Source of the DNA: Clostridiales bacterium
Lineage (GTDB): Bacteria > Bacillota > Clostridia > Christensenellales > JAISNN01
Assembly: GCA_031273965.1 (NCBI GenBank)
Contig: JAISQX010000197.1
Location: 1 to 6,693 of the forward strand
Reading direction: 5' to 3'
DNA length: 6,693 bases
Numbering within the stretch: position 1 is the stretch's first letter; every line of letters begins with the position of its first letter. Position numbers and translations under genes: made by a program. A model generated the notes under the pieces. The model was not told the origin of the DNA. It was given only the letters and a program-made list of their open reading frames with translations, and did not search any database. Positions 1 through 6,503 of this stretch are shown here, in pieces.

Positions 1-1
1 C

Positions 2-1048
2 CTCCTGTTCCTCGCCGCAATCATAAAAGCGGTGAACGAATATCAGGATATACTCAGGATTTCCGCCGCAAGCGCGGCAAACGACCATCGTTTGGGCGCT
101 AACGAAGCGCCTCCCGCAATTATCTCAATATATCTGGGAAGCGAGTTAACGAGTATACTTGAAGCTATAGAGTCGTCGGGCGAATACGTTTCGAAGACTC
201 AAGAAAAAATGAAAAGCAATATTTCCTTTATCCCCGAATTTATAAAGGATACCACCGACAGAAACCGTACCTCGCCTTTTGCCTTTACGGGCAACAAATT
301 CGAATTTCGTATGCTTGGCTCTTCTCAATCGATATCCGGTCCAAACTTTGTTTTGAATACCATAGTCGCCGAAGAGTTGCGTCAGTTTGCGGATACTCTC
401 GAGCACGCGAACAACTTTGACGCCGCGGTAATCGATATAATAAAGAATGTCGTCAAAGAAAATAAGCAGATAGTATTTAACGGAAACAACTATTCCGACG
501 AATGGACAAAAGAAGCGGAAAGGCGCGGTCTTCTCAATCTCAAAAATACCGTCGAAGCCCTTCCCTATTTCATTTTAAAAAAGAATATCGATTTGTTTGT
601 AACCCACGGCATTCTTACCGAAAAGGAAGTTCTAAGCAGATACGAAATCCTTCTCGAAAATTATTGGAAGATAATAAATATTGAGGCTTTGACCACGACG
701 GATATAGCTAAGAAGCAGATAATTCCTGCCGTCTATAAATATCTTGACGCGTTGTCCGAATCCACCCTGCGCCGCCAAAAACTCGCGGTTCCCATAGATT
801 TTTCTCACGATATCGAGCTTATCACTAAGATTAGCCGCTTAAAAGACAAACTTCAAGCGGCGGTAAACAAGCTTGACAATGCGCTCTGTCAAGCGCGCGA
901 CATCGAAGAAGTCGAAAAGAAAGCAAAATTTTATTGCGAGTCCGTAATATCAGACATGTCCGACGTGCGCAACGCGTCAGACGAGCTTGAAACGGTTGTC
1001 TCCTCGGAATTTTGGCCTTTCCCGACCTATGCCGACTTGTTATTTTAG
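2..1048 (+). CDS. glnN: Glutamine synthetase type III, C-terminal part (5' end outside the window)
   Basis: This is the C-terminal half of a GSIII-type glutamine synthetase, the cytoplasmic enzyme that makes glutamine from glutamate, ammonia and ATP. The frame is open from the first bases (LLFLAAIIKAVNEYQD), so the GTG at 32 is an internal Val codon and the true start lies to the left. About 348 residues are visible; the family is usually near 700. Family-typical blocks counted from the codon at 32 are NDHRLGANEAPPAI (17-30), RTSPFAFTGNKFEFR (79-93) and GSSQSISGPNFVLNT (96-110). The first two belong to the nucleotide/glutamate-binding catalytic core. The rest is a mostly helical C-terminal region with a possible coiled coil at about residues 265-305. 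The reading frame is intact and ends in TAG. The gene converges on the hydrogenase operon and is followed by its own terminator. The family assignment is firm; upstream neighbours and regulation cannot be seen. Confidence -1.
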   Translation, partial: LLFLAAIIKAVNEYQDILRISAASAANDHRLGANEAPPAIISIYLGSELTSILEAIESSGEYVSKTQEKMKSNISFIPEFIKDTTDRNRTSPFAFTGNKFEFRMLGSSQSISGPNFVLNTIVAEELRQFADTLEHANNFDAAVIDIIKNVVKENKQIVFNGNNYSDEWTKEAERRGLLNLKNTVEALPYFILKKNIDLFVTHGILTEKEVLSRYEILLENYWKIINIEALTTTDIAKKQIIPAVYKYLDALSESTLRRQKLAVPIDFSHDIELITKISRLKDKLQAAVNKLDNALCQARDIEEVEKKAKFYCESVISDMSDVRNASDELETVVSSEFWPFPTYADLLF

Positions 1049-1063
1049 AACTTAGTCCGGCGT

Positions 1064-1102
1064 AATTTCGAAAGCAGTAAAAATAAATTTACTTTCGAAA
1101 TT
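1064..1102. other. Long imperfect inverted repeat downstream of glnN
   Basis: AATTTCGAAA (1064-1073) is the exact reverse complement of 1093-1102, and GTAAA (1077-1081) pairs with TTTAC (1088-1092). This leaves a 3-nt bulge (GCA) and a 6-nt A/T loop. The stem starts 15 bp after the glnN stop. No T-run follows it, so it is not a classic intrinsic terminator. It may protect the 3' end of the glnN mRNA or be a protein-binding palindrome; its role is unknown. Confidence -1.
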
Positions 1103-1125
1103 GAACATTAATACGTTTATACCAC

Positions 1126-1174
1126 AAAGATCCCCCTTTTTTATCCCACCTCCTTTGAGGGGGGATCTTTTTTT
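1126..1174 (+). terminator. Rho-independent terminator of glnN
   Basis: An 11-bp perfect stem, AAAGATCCCCC (1126-1136) with GGGGGATCTTT (1160-1170), is followed by a T-run that continues to 1174. The 23-nt loop contains a small nested hairpin, CCTC (1149-1152) with GAGG (1157-1160), which would compete for one G of the main stem. Position (about 80 bp after the glnN stop) and T-run fit termination of rightward transcription. The opposite direction has only a short T-run. Confidence -1.
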
Positions 1175-1211
1175 CTATAAAAACCGAGATGTCCCCTAAA
1201 AATAAATTTTT

Positions 1212-1257
1212 TAACTAAAATAAAAAACGGGCTTGCTTCATTGAAACAGTCCCGTTT
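1212..1257 (-). terminator. Rho-independent terminator of the hydrogenase operon
   Basis: On the minus strand the stem AAACGGG (1257-1251) pairs with CCCGTTT (1231-1225) and is followed by a T-rich tract (rest of the T-run, then ATTTTAGTT, 1224-1212). Inside the stem, 1234-1239 and 1243-1248 pair further apart from one mismatch, giving a compact hairpin with a 3-nt loop. It begins 26 bp past the hndD stop codon, where the operon should end. The plus-strand side is also T-rich, so some bidirectional action is possible. Confidence -1.
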
Positions 1258-1283
1258 ATTATATTATTACGTTTTGCGTCGGC

Positions 1284-3032
1284 TCAATACTTTGAACGAG
1301 CGGTGTATTTTGTGTGGAGAACATGGTGCGCTCTATTACTGTTCGGCTCTCCGAAGTATTCTTTGTATATCTCCTTTATAGCGGGATTCTCATGGCTTTT
1401 TCTCAAAGTCATTGCCTTATCGGAGTTGTAAATCGAACTCATTCTCGCCGCCTTATAATCGACGAAATTGCGCGTTTCCGCCGACTTTATCGGCTGACCT
1501 CCGCCGTTCAAACAGCCGCCCGGACAAGCCATTATCTCTATGAAATGATAGTCGGCTTGACCGCTCTTTATCTTTTCCATTATGGAACGCGCATTCTTTA
1601 ATCCGTTAGCGACGGCGACTTTTACGTCGATACCGGCTATATTATATGTCGCTTCCTTTATCCCGTCCATACCCCTTACTTCGGTGAAATCAAGCTTTTC
1701 CCGTTGCTTTCCTTCCAAAACCTCGGCAACGGTTCTAAGCGCGGCTTCCATAACGCCGCCCGACGTCCCAAAAATCAATCCCGCGCCGGAGCCTATTCCG
1801 AATGGAGCGTCGAAAGCTTCATCGGGCAAAACGTTAAACATTATGCCCTTTCTCTTTATGAATCTCGCAAGCTCCCTCGTCGTCAATACGGCGTCGATAT
1901 CCGGCACGCCGGCCGCGTCCTGATGAGCTCTGCCCTTTTCAAACTTCTTTGCCGTACACGGCATAATGGTTACGACGTACATGTCCTTGGGATCCACCCC
2001 AAGCTTCTCGGCGTAATATGTCTTCGCCACCGCGCCGAACATCTGTTGCGGCGACTTACAAGACGAAAGATTTTTTATATATTCGGGATAGTTATGTTCG
2101 ATAAACTTTATCCAACCGGGAGAACAACTCGTAATCATCGGCAGCGCTCCGCCATTCTTGACTCTGTGCAAAAACTCGTAGCCTTCCTCCATAATCGTCA
2201 AATCGGCGGTGAAATCCACATCAAAAACATGTTTAAAGCCCAAACGCCTCAGCGCCGCCGCCATTTTACCCTCGACGTTCGCGCCTAAAGGATATCCAAA
2301 TTCCTCACCCAAAGCTATTCTTACGGACGGAGCCGTGCCGACGACGACTGTCTTTGACGGATCCGCAAGCGCCTTTATTACGTCGTCTATCTCGTCCTTT
2401 TCACGCAGCGCGCCCGTGGGGCAAACCGTTATACATTGACCGCAGCCAACGCAGGCTATATCGCCCAGCCCTTTTTCAAAAAGACAGCCTATATGCGTGT
2501 CAAACCCTCTCGCATTGGCGCCTATGACGGACACCGACTGATAATTTTTGCATGCCGCCACGCATCGTCTGCAAAGTATACACTTGCTATTATCCCTCAC
2601 AAGCGACGGATGCGAATCGTCGACGGGATAAAATTTCGTCTCTCCTCCGAATTTTTGCGCGTTGCAACCCAATTCTTCGGCAAGGCTTTGCAACTCGCAG
2701 TTTGTGCTTCTGACGCAAGACAGGCAGTTTTTGTTATGATCGGAGAGAATTAGCTCCACTGTGATTTTTCTGCTTTCCAAAACCTTTGGCGTCGCCGTCA
2801 AAACCTCCATTCCTTCGTTTACGGGATATATGCAAGATGCGACAAGACTTCTCGCGCCTTTTACTTCGACAACGCAAACCCTGCACGCGCCTATGGCGTT
2901 GATATCCTTTAAATAACAAAGCGTGGGTATTCTCACTCCTGCAGTTCTAGCCGCTTCAAGAACAGTAAAGCCCTGCGGTACGCTTACGGGTATATTATCT
3001 ATTTTCAAATTTATCATTTTCGTTTCGTTCAT
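1284..3032 (-). CDS. hndD: [FeFe] hydrogenase catalytic subunit of an NADH/ferredoxin-linked bifurcating complex (HndD/HydA type)
   Basis: This 582-residue protein is the H2-forming and H2-oxidising subunit. Domains in order: ubiquitin-fold [2Fe-2S] (about 6-84; C39, C50, C53, C67); His-Cys3 [4Fe-4S] (H99, C103, C106, C112); two-cluster ferredoxin (C151, C154, C157, C161 and C194, C197, C200, C204); H-cluster domain (about 228-520) with L1 TSCSPGW (301-307), L2 MPCTAKKFE (357-365) and L3 MACPGGCLNGGGQP (501-514; C503, C507); and the small-subunit-like tail (about 527-575). Proton-path residues of the C. pasteurianum enzyme are kept: C303, E283, E286, S323, R290. L1 carries Ser304 where that enzyme has a second Cys (see findings). 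Length matches HndD (about 585) rather than Thermotoga HydA, which has an extra C-terminal domain. The first ATG is preceded by GGAGAAAGGA; a second ATG five codons on has no such site. It is the last gene, 32 bp after hndC. Confidence -1.
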   Translation of the reverse strand: MNETKMINLKIDNIPVSVPQGFTVLEAARTAGVRIPTLCYLKDINAIGACRVCVVEVKGARSLVASCIYPVNEGMEVLTATPKVLESRKITVELILSDHNKNCLSCVRSTNCELQSLAEELGCNAQKFGGETKFYPVDDSHPSLVRDNSKCILCRRCVAACKNYQSVSVIGANARGFDTHIGCLFEKGLGDIACVGCGQCITVCPTGALREKDEIDDVIKALADPSKTVVVGTAPSVRIALGEEFGYPLGANVEGKMAAALRRLGFKHVFDVDFTADLTIMEEGYEFLHRVKNGGALPMITSCSPGWIKFIEHNYPEYIKNLSSCKSPQQMFGAVAKTYYAEKLGVDPKDMYVVTIMPCTAKKFEKGRAHQDAAGVPDIDAVLTTRELARFIKRKGIMFNVLPDEAFDAPFGIGSGAGLIFGTSGGVMEAALRTVAEVLEGKQREKLDFTEVRGMDGIKEATYNIAGIDVKVAVANGLKNARSIMEKIKSGQADYHFIEIMACPGGCLNGGGQPIKSAETRNFVDYKAARMSSIYNSDKAMTLRKSHENPAIKEIYKEYFGEPNSNRAHHVLHTKYTARSKY

Positions 3033-3064
3033 TTATTTCCTTTCTCCTCGAATTTTCAAAAATT

Positions 3065-4855
3065 CTATCCTCTGGATATAGCCTTAAATTTGCAGTTTTC
3101 AAAGCATACGCCGCACTTAATGCACTTCTCCTTATCCAGCATATGCTTTTCCTTTACCTTGCCCGTTATGGCGCTTACGGGGCATTTGCGCGCGCAAAGC
3201 GTACAGCCCACGCACTTATCCGTAATCGAGTAGGATACTAAATCCTTACAAACCGCCGCGGGACATCTCTTGTCGTTGACATGCGCAAGATACTCGTCCT
3301 TAAAATATCTGAGCGTCGACAGAACGGGATTCGGCGCCGTCTGACCGAGTCCGCACAGAGAATTGTCCTTTATATAATAACAAAGTTTTTCCATCTCTTG
3401 AAGCGTCGCTTCCGTCGCCTTTCCCTTGGTTACCTTTTCCAATAATTCATAAAGACGCTTTGTGCCTATGCGGCAAGGCGTACATTTTCCGCAGGATTCT
3501 TCCACCGTAAACTCAAGAAAGAACTTGGCTATATCAACCATGCAGGTGTCCTCATCCATGACGATAAGTCCGCCGGAGCCCATCATAGAGCCTATGGCCA
3601 AAAGGTTTTCGTAATCAATAGCTATATCAAGGTGGCTTGCGGGAATACATCCTCCGGACGGTCCTCCCGTTTGAGCGGCTTTAAACTTCTTCCCGTTGGG
3701 AATGCCGCCGCCTATATCCTCTATTATGGTTCTTAGAGTAGTGCCCATCGGAACCTCGACAAGACCGGTGTTTTGTATTTTTCCGCCGACGGCAAAGACC
3801 TTTGTGCCTTTTGACTTTTCAGTGCCTATGGATCTGAACCAATCCGCTCCTTTAAGTATTATTTGAGCAATATTGGCATACGTCTCGACATTATTCAAAA
3901 TAGTAGGTTTTTGGAATAAGCCCTTTACCGCGGGGAACGGCGGACGCGGACGCGGCTCGCCTCTGTTTCCCTCTATAGACGTCATGAGCGCGGTTTCCTC
4001 GCCGCAGACGAAAGCTCCCGCTCCCAGCCTTATTTCGATATCAAAGCTAAAGTCTGTACCGAATATATTTTCTCCCAAAAGCCCGTATTCCTTAGCTTGC
4101 TTGATAGCTATGTCCAGCCTCTCGACGGCTATGGGATATTCCGCTCTGATATAGACGTAGCCTTGATTAGAACCGATAGCGTAACCGGCAATAGCCATGG
4201 CTTCTATAACGGCGTGAGGATCGCCCTCAAGCACCGATCTGTCCATAAACGCTCCCGGGTCGCCCTCGTCGGCGTTGCAGCACACATATTTAGTATCTCC
4301 CAAAACGTCGTGCGCAAACTGCCATTTATTTCCGGTCGGAAATCCGGCTCCGCCGCGCCCCCTCAAACCGGAAGTCTTGATAACGTCGATAACCTCTTGG
4401 GGAGTCATCTCCGTCAAAACCTTCGCAAGCGCGGAATAACCGTCGTAAGCTATATACTCGTCAATATTTTCCGGATTTATTACGCCGCAATTTTTCAGCG
4501 CAAGTCTCATTTGTTTCTTATAAAAGCTTGTGTCGTTCAATGAAGACACGCCGTCTCCGCCTTCTTTAACGGTTTCTTGGTATAGAAGTCTTTTTACGAT
4601 TCTCCCCTTGATTATGTGCTCTGAGATTATCTCGTCGACGTCCGACTCCTTTACCTGACTATAAAAAGCGCCTTCCGGATAAACTACTACGACGGGACCC
4701 AACGCGCACAATCCGAAACAGCCGGTCATTACGGTCTGAACCTCTCCGCTTAAGTTGTTTTCGACAATAAGATTATTGATTTTTTCAAGAATGCTTTTGC
4801 TTTTTCCGGAAGTACAGCCAGTACCGCCGCAAACAAGAATGTGATTTCTAATCAT
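3065..4855 (-). CDS. hndC: NuoF-like flavoprotein, NAD(H)- and FMN-binding subunit of the bifurcating hydrogenase (HndC/HydB type)
   Basis: This 596-residue cytoplasmic subunit binds NAD(H) and FMN and is the proposed site of electron bifurcation in HydABC-type complexes. Domains in order: thioredoxin-fold [2Fe-2S] module (C9, C14, C46, C50); NuoF core with the glycine-rich nucleotide loop GRGGAGFPTG (166-175), CNADEGDPG (193-201) and GAFVCGEETAL (280-290); N3-type [4Fe-4S] site ESCGKCTPC with C455, C458, C461 and C501; then a C-terminal two-[4Fe-4S] ferredoxin (C548, C551, C554, C558 and C578, C581, C584, C588). H525, C531 and C536 lie in the linker before the last domain and could belong to the Zn hinge described in Thermotoga HydB; that is inference. 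The N-terminal module and tail ferredoxin separate it from respiratory NuoF, which lacks both. An AGGAG site lies 8 nt before the ATG. It follows hndB after 75 bp and precedes hndD by 32 bp. Confidence -1.
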   Translation of the reverse strand: MIRNHILVCGGTGCTSGKSKSILEKINNLIVENNLSGEVQTVMTGCFGLCALGPVVVVYPEGAFYSQVKESDVDEIISEHIIKGRIVKRLLYQETVKEGGDGVSSLNDTSFYKKQMRLALKNCGVINPENIDEYIAYDGYSALAKVLTEMTPQEVIDVIKTSGLRGRGGAGFPTGNKWQFAHDVLGDTKYVCCNADEGDPGAFMDRSVLEGDPHAVIEAMAIAGYAIGSNQGYVYIRAEYPIAVERLDIAIKQAKEYGLLGENIFGTDFSFDIEIRLGAGAFVCGEETALMTSIEGNRGEPRPRPPFPAVKGLFQKPTILNNVETYANIAQIILKGADWFRSIGTEKSKGTKVFAVGGKIQNTGLVEVPMGTTLRTIIEDIGGGIPNGKKFKAAQTGGPSGGCIPASHLDIAIDYENLLAIGSMMGSGGLIVMDEDTCMVDIAKFFLEFTVEESCGKCTPCRIGTKRLYELLEKVTKGKATEATLQEMEKLCYYIKDNSLCGLGQTAPNPVLSTLRYFKDEYLAHVNDKRCPAAVCKDLVSYSITDKCVGCTLCARKCPVSAITGKVKEKHMLDKEKCIKCGVCFENCKFKAISRG

Positions 4856-4900
4856 TTATATTTCTCCTTTTATCCTCACAAAATTCCGCTCAATAAAATG

Positions 4901-4918
4901 CCGCGGTTGTAAACGCGG
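4901..4918 (-). other. Small GC-rich hairpin in the hndB-hndC gap
   Basis: CCGCG (4901-4905) and CGCGG (4914-4918) form a 5-bp GC stem with an 8-nt loop inside the widest gap of the operon (4856-4930, 75 bp). Read on the minus strand it is followed by CATTTTATT, a poor T-run. It may act as a weak attenuator or an RNA processing or stability element that sets the ratio of hndC and hndD to the upstream genes. The stem is short, so chance is possible. Confidence -1.
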
Positions 4919-4930
4919 ATTTGTAATGAA

Positions 4931-5299
4931 TCAAGAATTTGTGATGACATATTCGCTTATCGTTTTTCCGTTTACGATATGGTCGGCGACAATTTTCTTT
5001 GCTATATCGGAATTGACCTTTACGTAAGTTACTTTTTCTTTGCCCGGAACATAGACTTCCACCATAGGTTCCAGTTTGCACATGCCGAGACATCCGGCTT
5101 GAGTTACCTTTACTCCTTGCAATCTCTTGTTTTGTATTTCCTCAAGAAACGTATTCAACACCGGCCTCGCGCCCGCGGCTATTCCGCAAGTAGCCATACC
5201 GACGACTATGCGCGTATCGGCGTTGCCGACTGCGTCGCGCGTATTTATCTCGGCTTGCATTCTCGCCTTGATAGCTTTCAATTCCTCTATTGACTTCAT
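4931..5299 (-). CDS. hndB: Thioredoxin-fold [2Fe-2S] ferredoxin-like accessory subunit (HndB type)
   Basis: This 122-residue small protein resembles HndB, the fourth component of the Desulfovibrio fructosovorans Hnd hydrogenase. After a short charged helix (about 1-20) comes VVGMATCGIAAGARPV (32-47), then GCLGMCKLEP (69-78) and a tail ending in HIVNGKTI. Only three of the four cysteines expected for the CxxxxC...CxxxC [2Fe-2S] site are present (C38, C70, C74); residue 43 is Gly. From C70 onward it resembles the N-terminal module of the downstream HndC (GCFGLC, VVVY, HIIKG), so the two are probably paralogous modules. The ATG overlaps the stop of the upstream ATPase gene in an ATGA, suggesting translational coupling, and GGAGGGAG precedes it at normal distance. 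The role is probably electron transfer or complex assembly, but is inferred from context. Confidence -1.
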   Translation of the reverse strand: MKSIEELKAIKARMQAEINTRDAVGNADTRIVVGMATCGIAAGARPVLNTFLEEIQNKRLQGVKVTQAGCLGMCKLEPMVEVYVPGKEKVTYVKVNSDIAKKIVADHIVNGKTISEYVITNS

Positions 5300-5847
5300 A
5301 TTATTCTCCCTCCGTTTACTTTATCAAAATTCTCTTTTATAGTATTTTTTATAAAACTAATTACTTCTATTGAGTCTATAGGCACGTCGTCACCCAAAAC
5401 GTCTTTTATCTCCATCGTATCAAATTCATAAATCTCTCCGCGTATATCGACTTTTAAAAAGAAGCTTACGAGCGGCGCGTGCATTATAAGCGCGCCCATG
5501 GTCTCGCCTATGTCGCCCATCGGCACAAAATCGACGCCCGTTATGTCAAATACGGCGGTAGTCTTTGTCCCTTCGCCTTTTTTTGATTGGATATCAAAGC
5601 TTCCTCCCGTCATTTCCGCCGCCATTTTAAAGAACGGTATTCCGACGCCTACCTTACGCGTGGTTCTGGATGTGGTAAACGGATCCGTGACCTTTGCCAA
5701 AAACTCTTCGCTCATGCCGCAACCGTTGTCCTTTATAGATATCTCCAACATATTGCCTTTGAGCGTCAACGATATGTCTATGATTGTAGCTCCGGCGGTA
5801 ATGGAATTTTCGGCTATATCGAGTATGTTAAGGGAAAGCTCTCTCAT
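5296..5847 (-). CDS. GHKL-type ATP-binding protein (histidine-kinase-like ATPase domain, no kinase His domain)
   Basis: The protein has 183 residues. The N-terminal 105 or so form a compact GHKL ATPase fold: N-box ILDIAENSITAGA (8-20, with E13 and N14), G1 box DNGCGM (40-45), F-box-like DPFTTS (55-60), G2 GVGI (67-70) and G3 GEGT (91-94). No dimerisation/phospho-acceptor His domain, sensor or membrane segment is present. The remaining 75 or so residues form a small alpha/beta region I do not recognise. Such stand-alone ATPase domains resemble anti-sigma serine kinases (RsbW/SpoIIAB) or the ATPase part of MutL/histidine kinases. I recall the same kind of gene between hndA and hndB homologues in other clostridial hydrogenase operons, but its function there is not known to me. 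It starts 11 bp after hndA and overlaps hndB by 4 bp, so it is co-expressed with the hydrogenase. Upstream AGGA is a weak ribosome site, so coupling to hndA is likely. Confidence -1.
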   Translation of the reverse strand: MRELSLNILDIAENSITAGATIIDISLTLKGNMLEISIKDNGCGMSEEFLAKVTDPFTTSRTTRKVGVGIPFFKMAAEMTGGSFDIQSKKGEGTKTTAVFDITGVDFVPMGDIGETMGALIMHAPLVSFFLKVDIRGEIYEFDTMEIKDVLGDDVPIDSIEVISFIKNTIKENFDKVNGGRII

Positions 5848-5858
5848 CGGCTCGTATC

Positions 5859-6353
5859 CTAATAGTTCTTCAAAATCTTTTCGACGTCGTCCGCCGTGAT
5901 TTTACCGTAAACGTTGTCGTTTATAGTCATAACAGGAGCAAGCCCGCAACAACCGATACAACGCGTCGCGTTAAGTGAAAATTTGCCGTCCGTGGAGCAT
6001 TCGTCCGGATCGATACCAAGCTGAATTTTGAGCGTATCCAAAACCTCGCCCGCGCCTTTTACGTAACAAGCCGTGCCGAGACAAACGCTTACATTGTATT
6101 CTCCCCTCGGATTGAGAGTAAATTGAGAATAAAAGGTAGCCACGCCAAAAACCTCTTCCGCCGAAACTTCCAATACCTCGGCGATAATCAGTTGCACCTC
6201 TTCCGGCAAATAACCGTATATTTCTTGCGCTTTTTGCAAAGCCGGCATAACGGCCCCTTTTTTCTTTTTAATTTCGTCAAGGGCGTTCCGTAAATCGCTC
6301 TCTTGCTTGGGCGTTCCTTTGAACGGCGCTTTAGTTAACTTTATTTTTGCCAT
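5859..6353 (-). CDS. hndA: NuoE-like [2Fe-2S] subunit of the bifurcating hydrogenase (HndA/HydC type)
   Basis: The 164 residues are a full-length NuoE family protein (usual length about 160). An N-terminal helical bundle (about 17-80, including GAVMPALQKAQEIYGYLPEE) is followed by the typical VFGVATFYSQF (68-78) and a thioredoxin-fold [2Fe-2S] domain with CLGTAC (C91, C96) and CIGCC (C132, C136; C135 is extra). In HydABC-type complexes this small subunit sits on the NuoF-like subunit and holds one [2Fe-2S] cluster near the FMN. It is the first gene of the operon. Its ATG is preceded by a near-perfect GGAGG with 5-nt spacing. The position after a repeat-filled intergenic region with a possible promoter fits the start of the transcript. 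Confident as NuoE family; the hydrogenase role comes from the hndC and hndD neighbours. Confidence -1.
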   Translation of the reverse strand: MAKIKLTKAPFKGTPKQESDLRNALDEIKKKKGAVMPALQKAQEIYGYLPEEVQLIIAEVLEVSAEEVFGVATFYSQFTLNPRGEYNVSVCLGTACYVKGAGEVLDTLKIQLGIDPDECSTDGKFSLNATRCIGCCGLAPVMTINDNVYGKITADDVEKILKNY

Positions 6354-6358
6354 ATTCT

Positions 6359-6363
6359 CCTCC
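6359..6363 (-). promoter_or_regulatory. Strong ribosome binding site of hndA
   Basis: Minus-strand GGAGG at 6363-6359, then AGAAT and the ATG at 6353. It is the best Shine-Dalgarno match in the operon and fixes the hndA start. Confidence -1.
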
Positions 6364-6380
6364 GAACAGACTGATTATTT

Positions 6381-6410
6381 ATCATATAATTGAATTTACA
6401 CGGCGCACAA
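6381..6410 (-). promoter_or_regulatory. Weak candidate promoter of the hydrogenase operon
   Basis: On the minus strand TATGAT (6386-6381) matches five of six bases of the -10 consensus and lies 27 bp before the hndA start codon. A poor -35, TTGTGC (6410-6405), lies 18 bp upstream and matches three of six. The leader would be short (about 20-25 nt). The -35 candidate falls inside the repeat region, in the first ACAAACTCG copy. A/T-rich sequence gives such -10 boxes by chance, so this is tentative. Confidence -1.
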
Positions 6411-6415
6411 ACTCG
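6401..6415. repeat. Degenerate copy of the GGCGC...ACAAACTCG repeat
   Basis: GGCGC directly followed by ACAAACTCG (6402-6415) reappears as GGCGCGGACAAACTCG at 6563-6578, with two extra bases (GG). In the second copy ACAAACTCG forms the 5' arm and loop of a perfect hairpin. Here the 3' arm (TTCACACAC) is degraded. It marks the operon-proximal end of the repeat region. Confidence -1.
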
Positions 6416-6426
6416 TTCACACACAT

Positions 6427-6467
6427 GGAAGCAAAGCTTCCGATTTTTGGCTTGCAAAAATCATTTC
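6427..6467. repeat. Palindromic repeat copy 1: two adjacent hairpins
   Basis: GGAAGC (6427-6432) pairs with GCTTCC (6436-6441) around AAA. It is directly followed by GATTTTTG (6442-6449) pairing with CAAAAATC (6455-6462) around GCTTG, then ATTTC. The second hairpin and flanks are shared with copies at 6504 and 6658. The copy diverges after ATTTC (CTGTA of the other copies is missing), so it appears worn. Confidence -1.
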
Positions 6468-6503
6468 TCCGAATCCGCTCAATCGGCTACGGTTAAGCGC
6501 TTG

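Noticed and set aside
32..1048. GTG at 32 as the start of a short glutamine synthetase
   Set aside because: The frame is open to the left edge with family-typical sequence before it, and the N-terminal half of the enzyme would be missing.
1704..2288. 194-codon plus-strand reading frame opposite the hydrogenase gene
   Set aside because: It is the antisense shadow of hndD, whose cluster motifs are all intact on the minus strand.
4097..4543. 148-codon plus-strand reading frame opposite hndC
   Set aside because: It is the antisense shadow of the conserved NuoF core and has no recognisable motif.
1284..6353. Respiratory complex I (nuoE, nuoF, nuoG) instead of hydrogenase
   Set aside because: The last gene has complete H-cluster L1-L3 motifs and the small-subunit tail, and hndC has the extra ferredoxin domains of hydrogenase-type subunits. 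No membrane subunit genes are present.
6365..6410. Rex-type redox operator upstream of hndA
   Set aside because: Only half-like words (TTGTG, TGTAAATTCAA) are present; no TTGTNA...TNACAA palindrome could be found.
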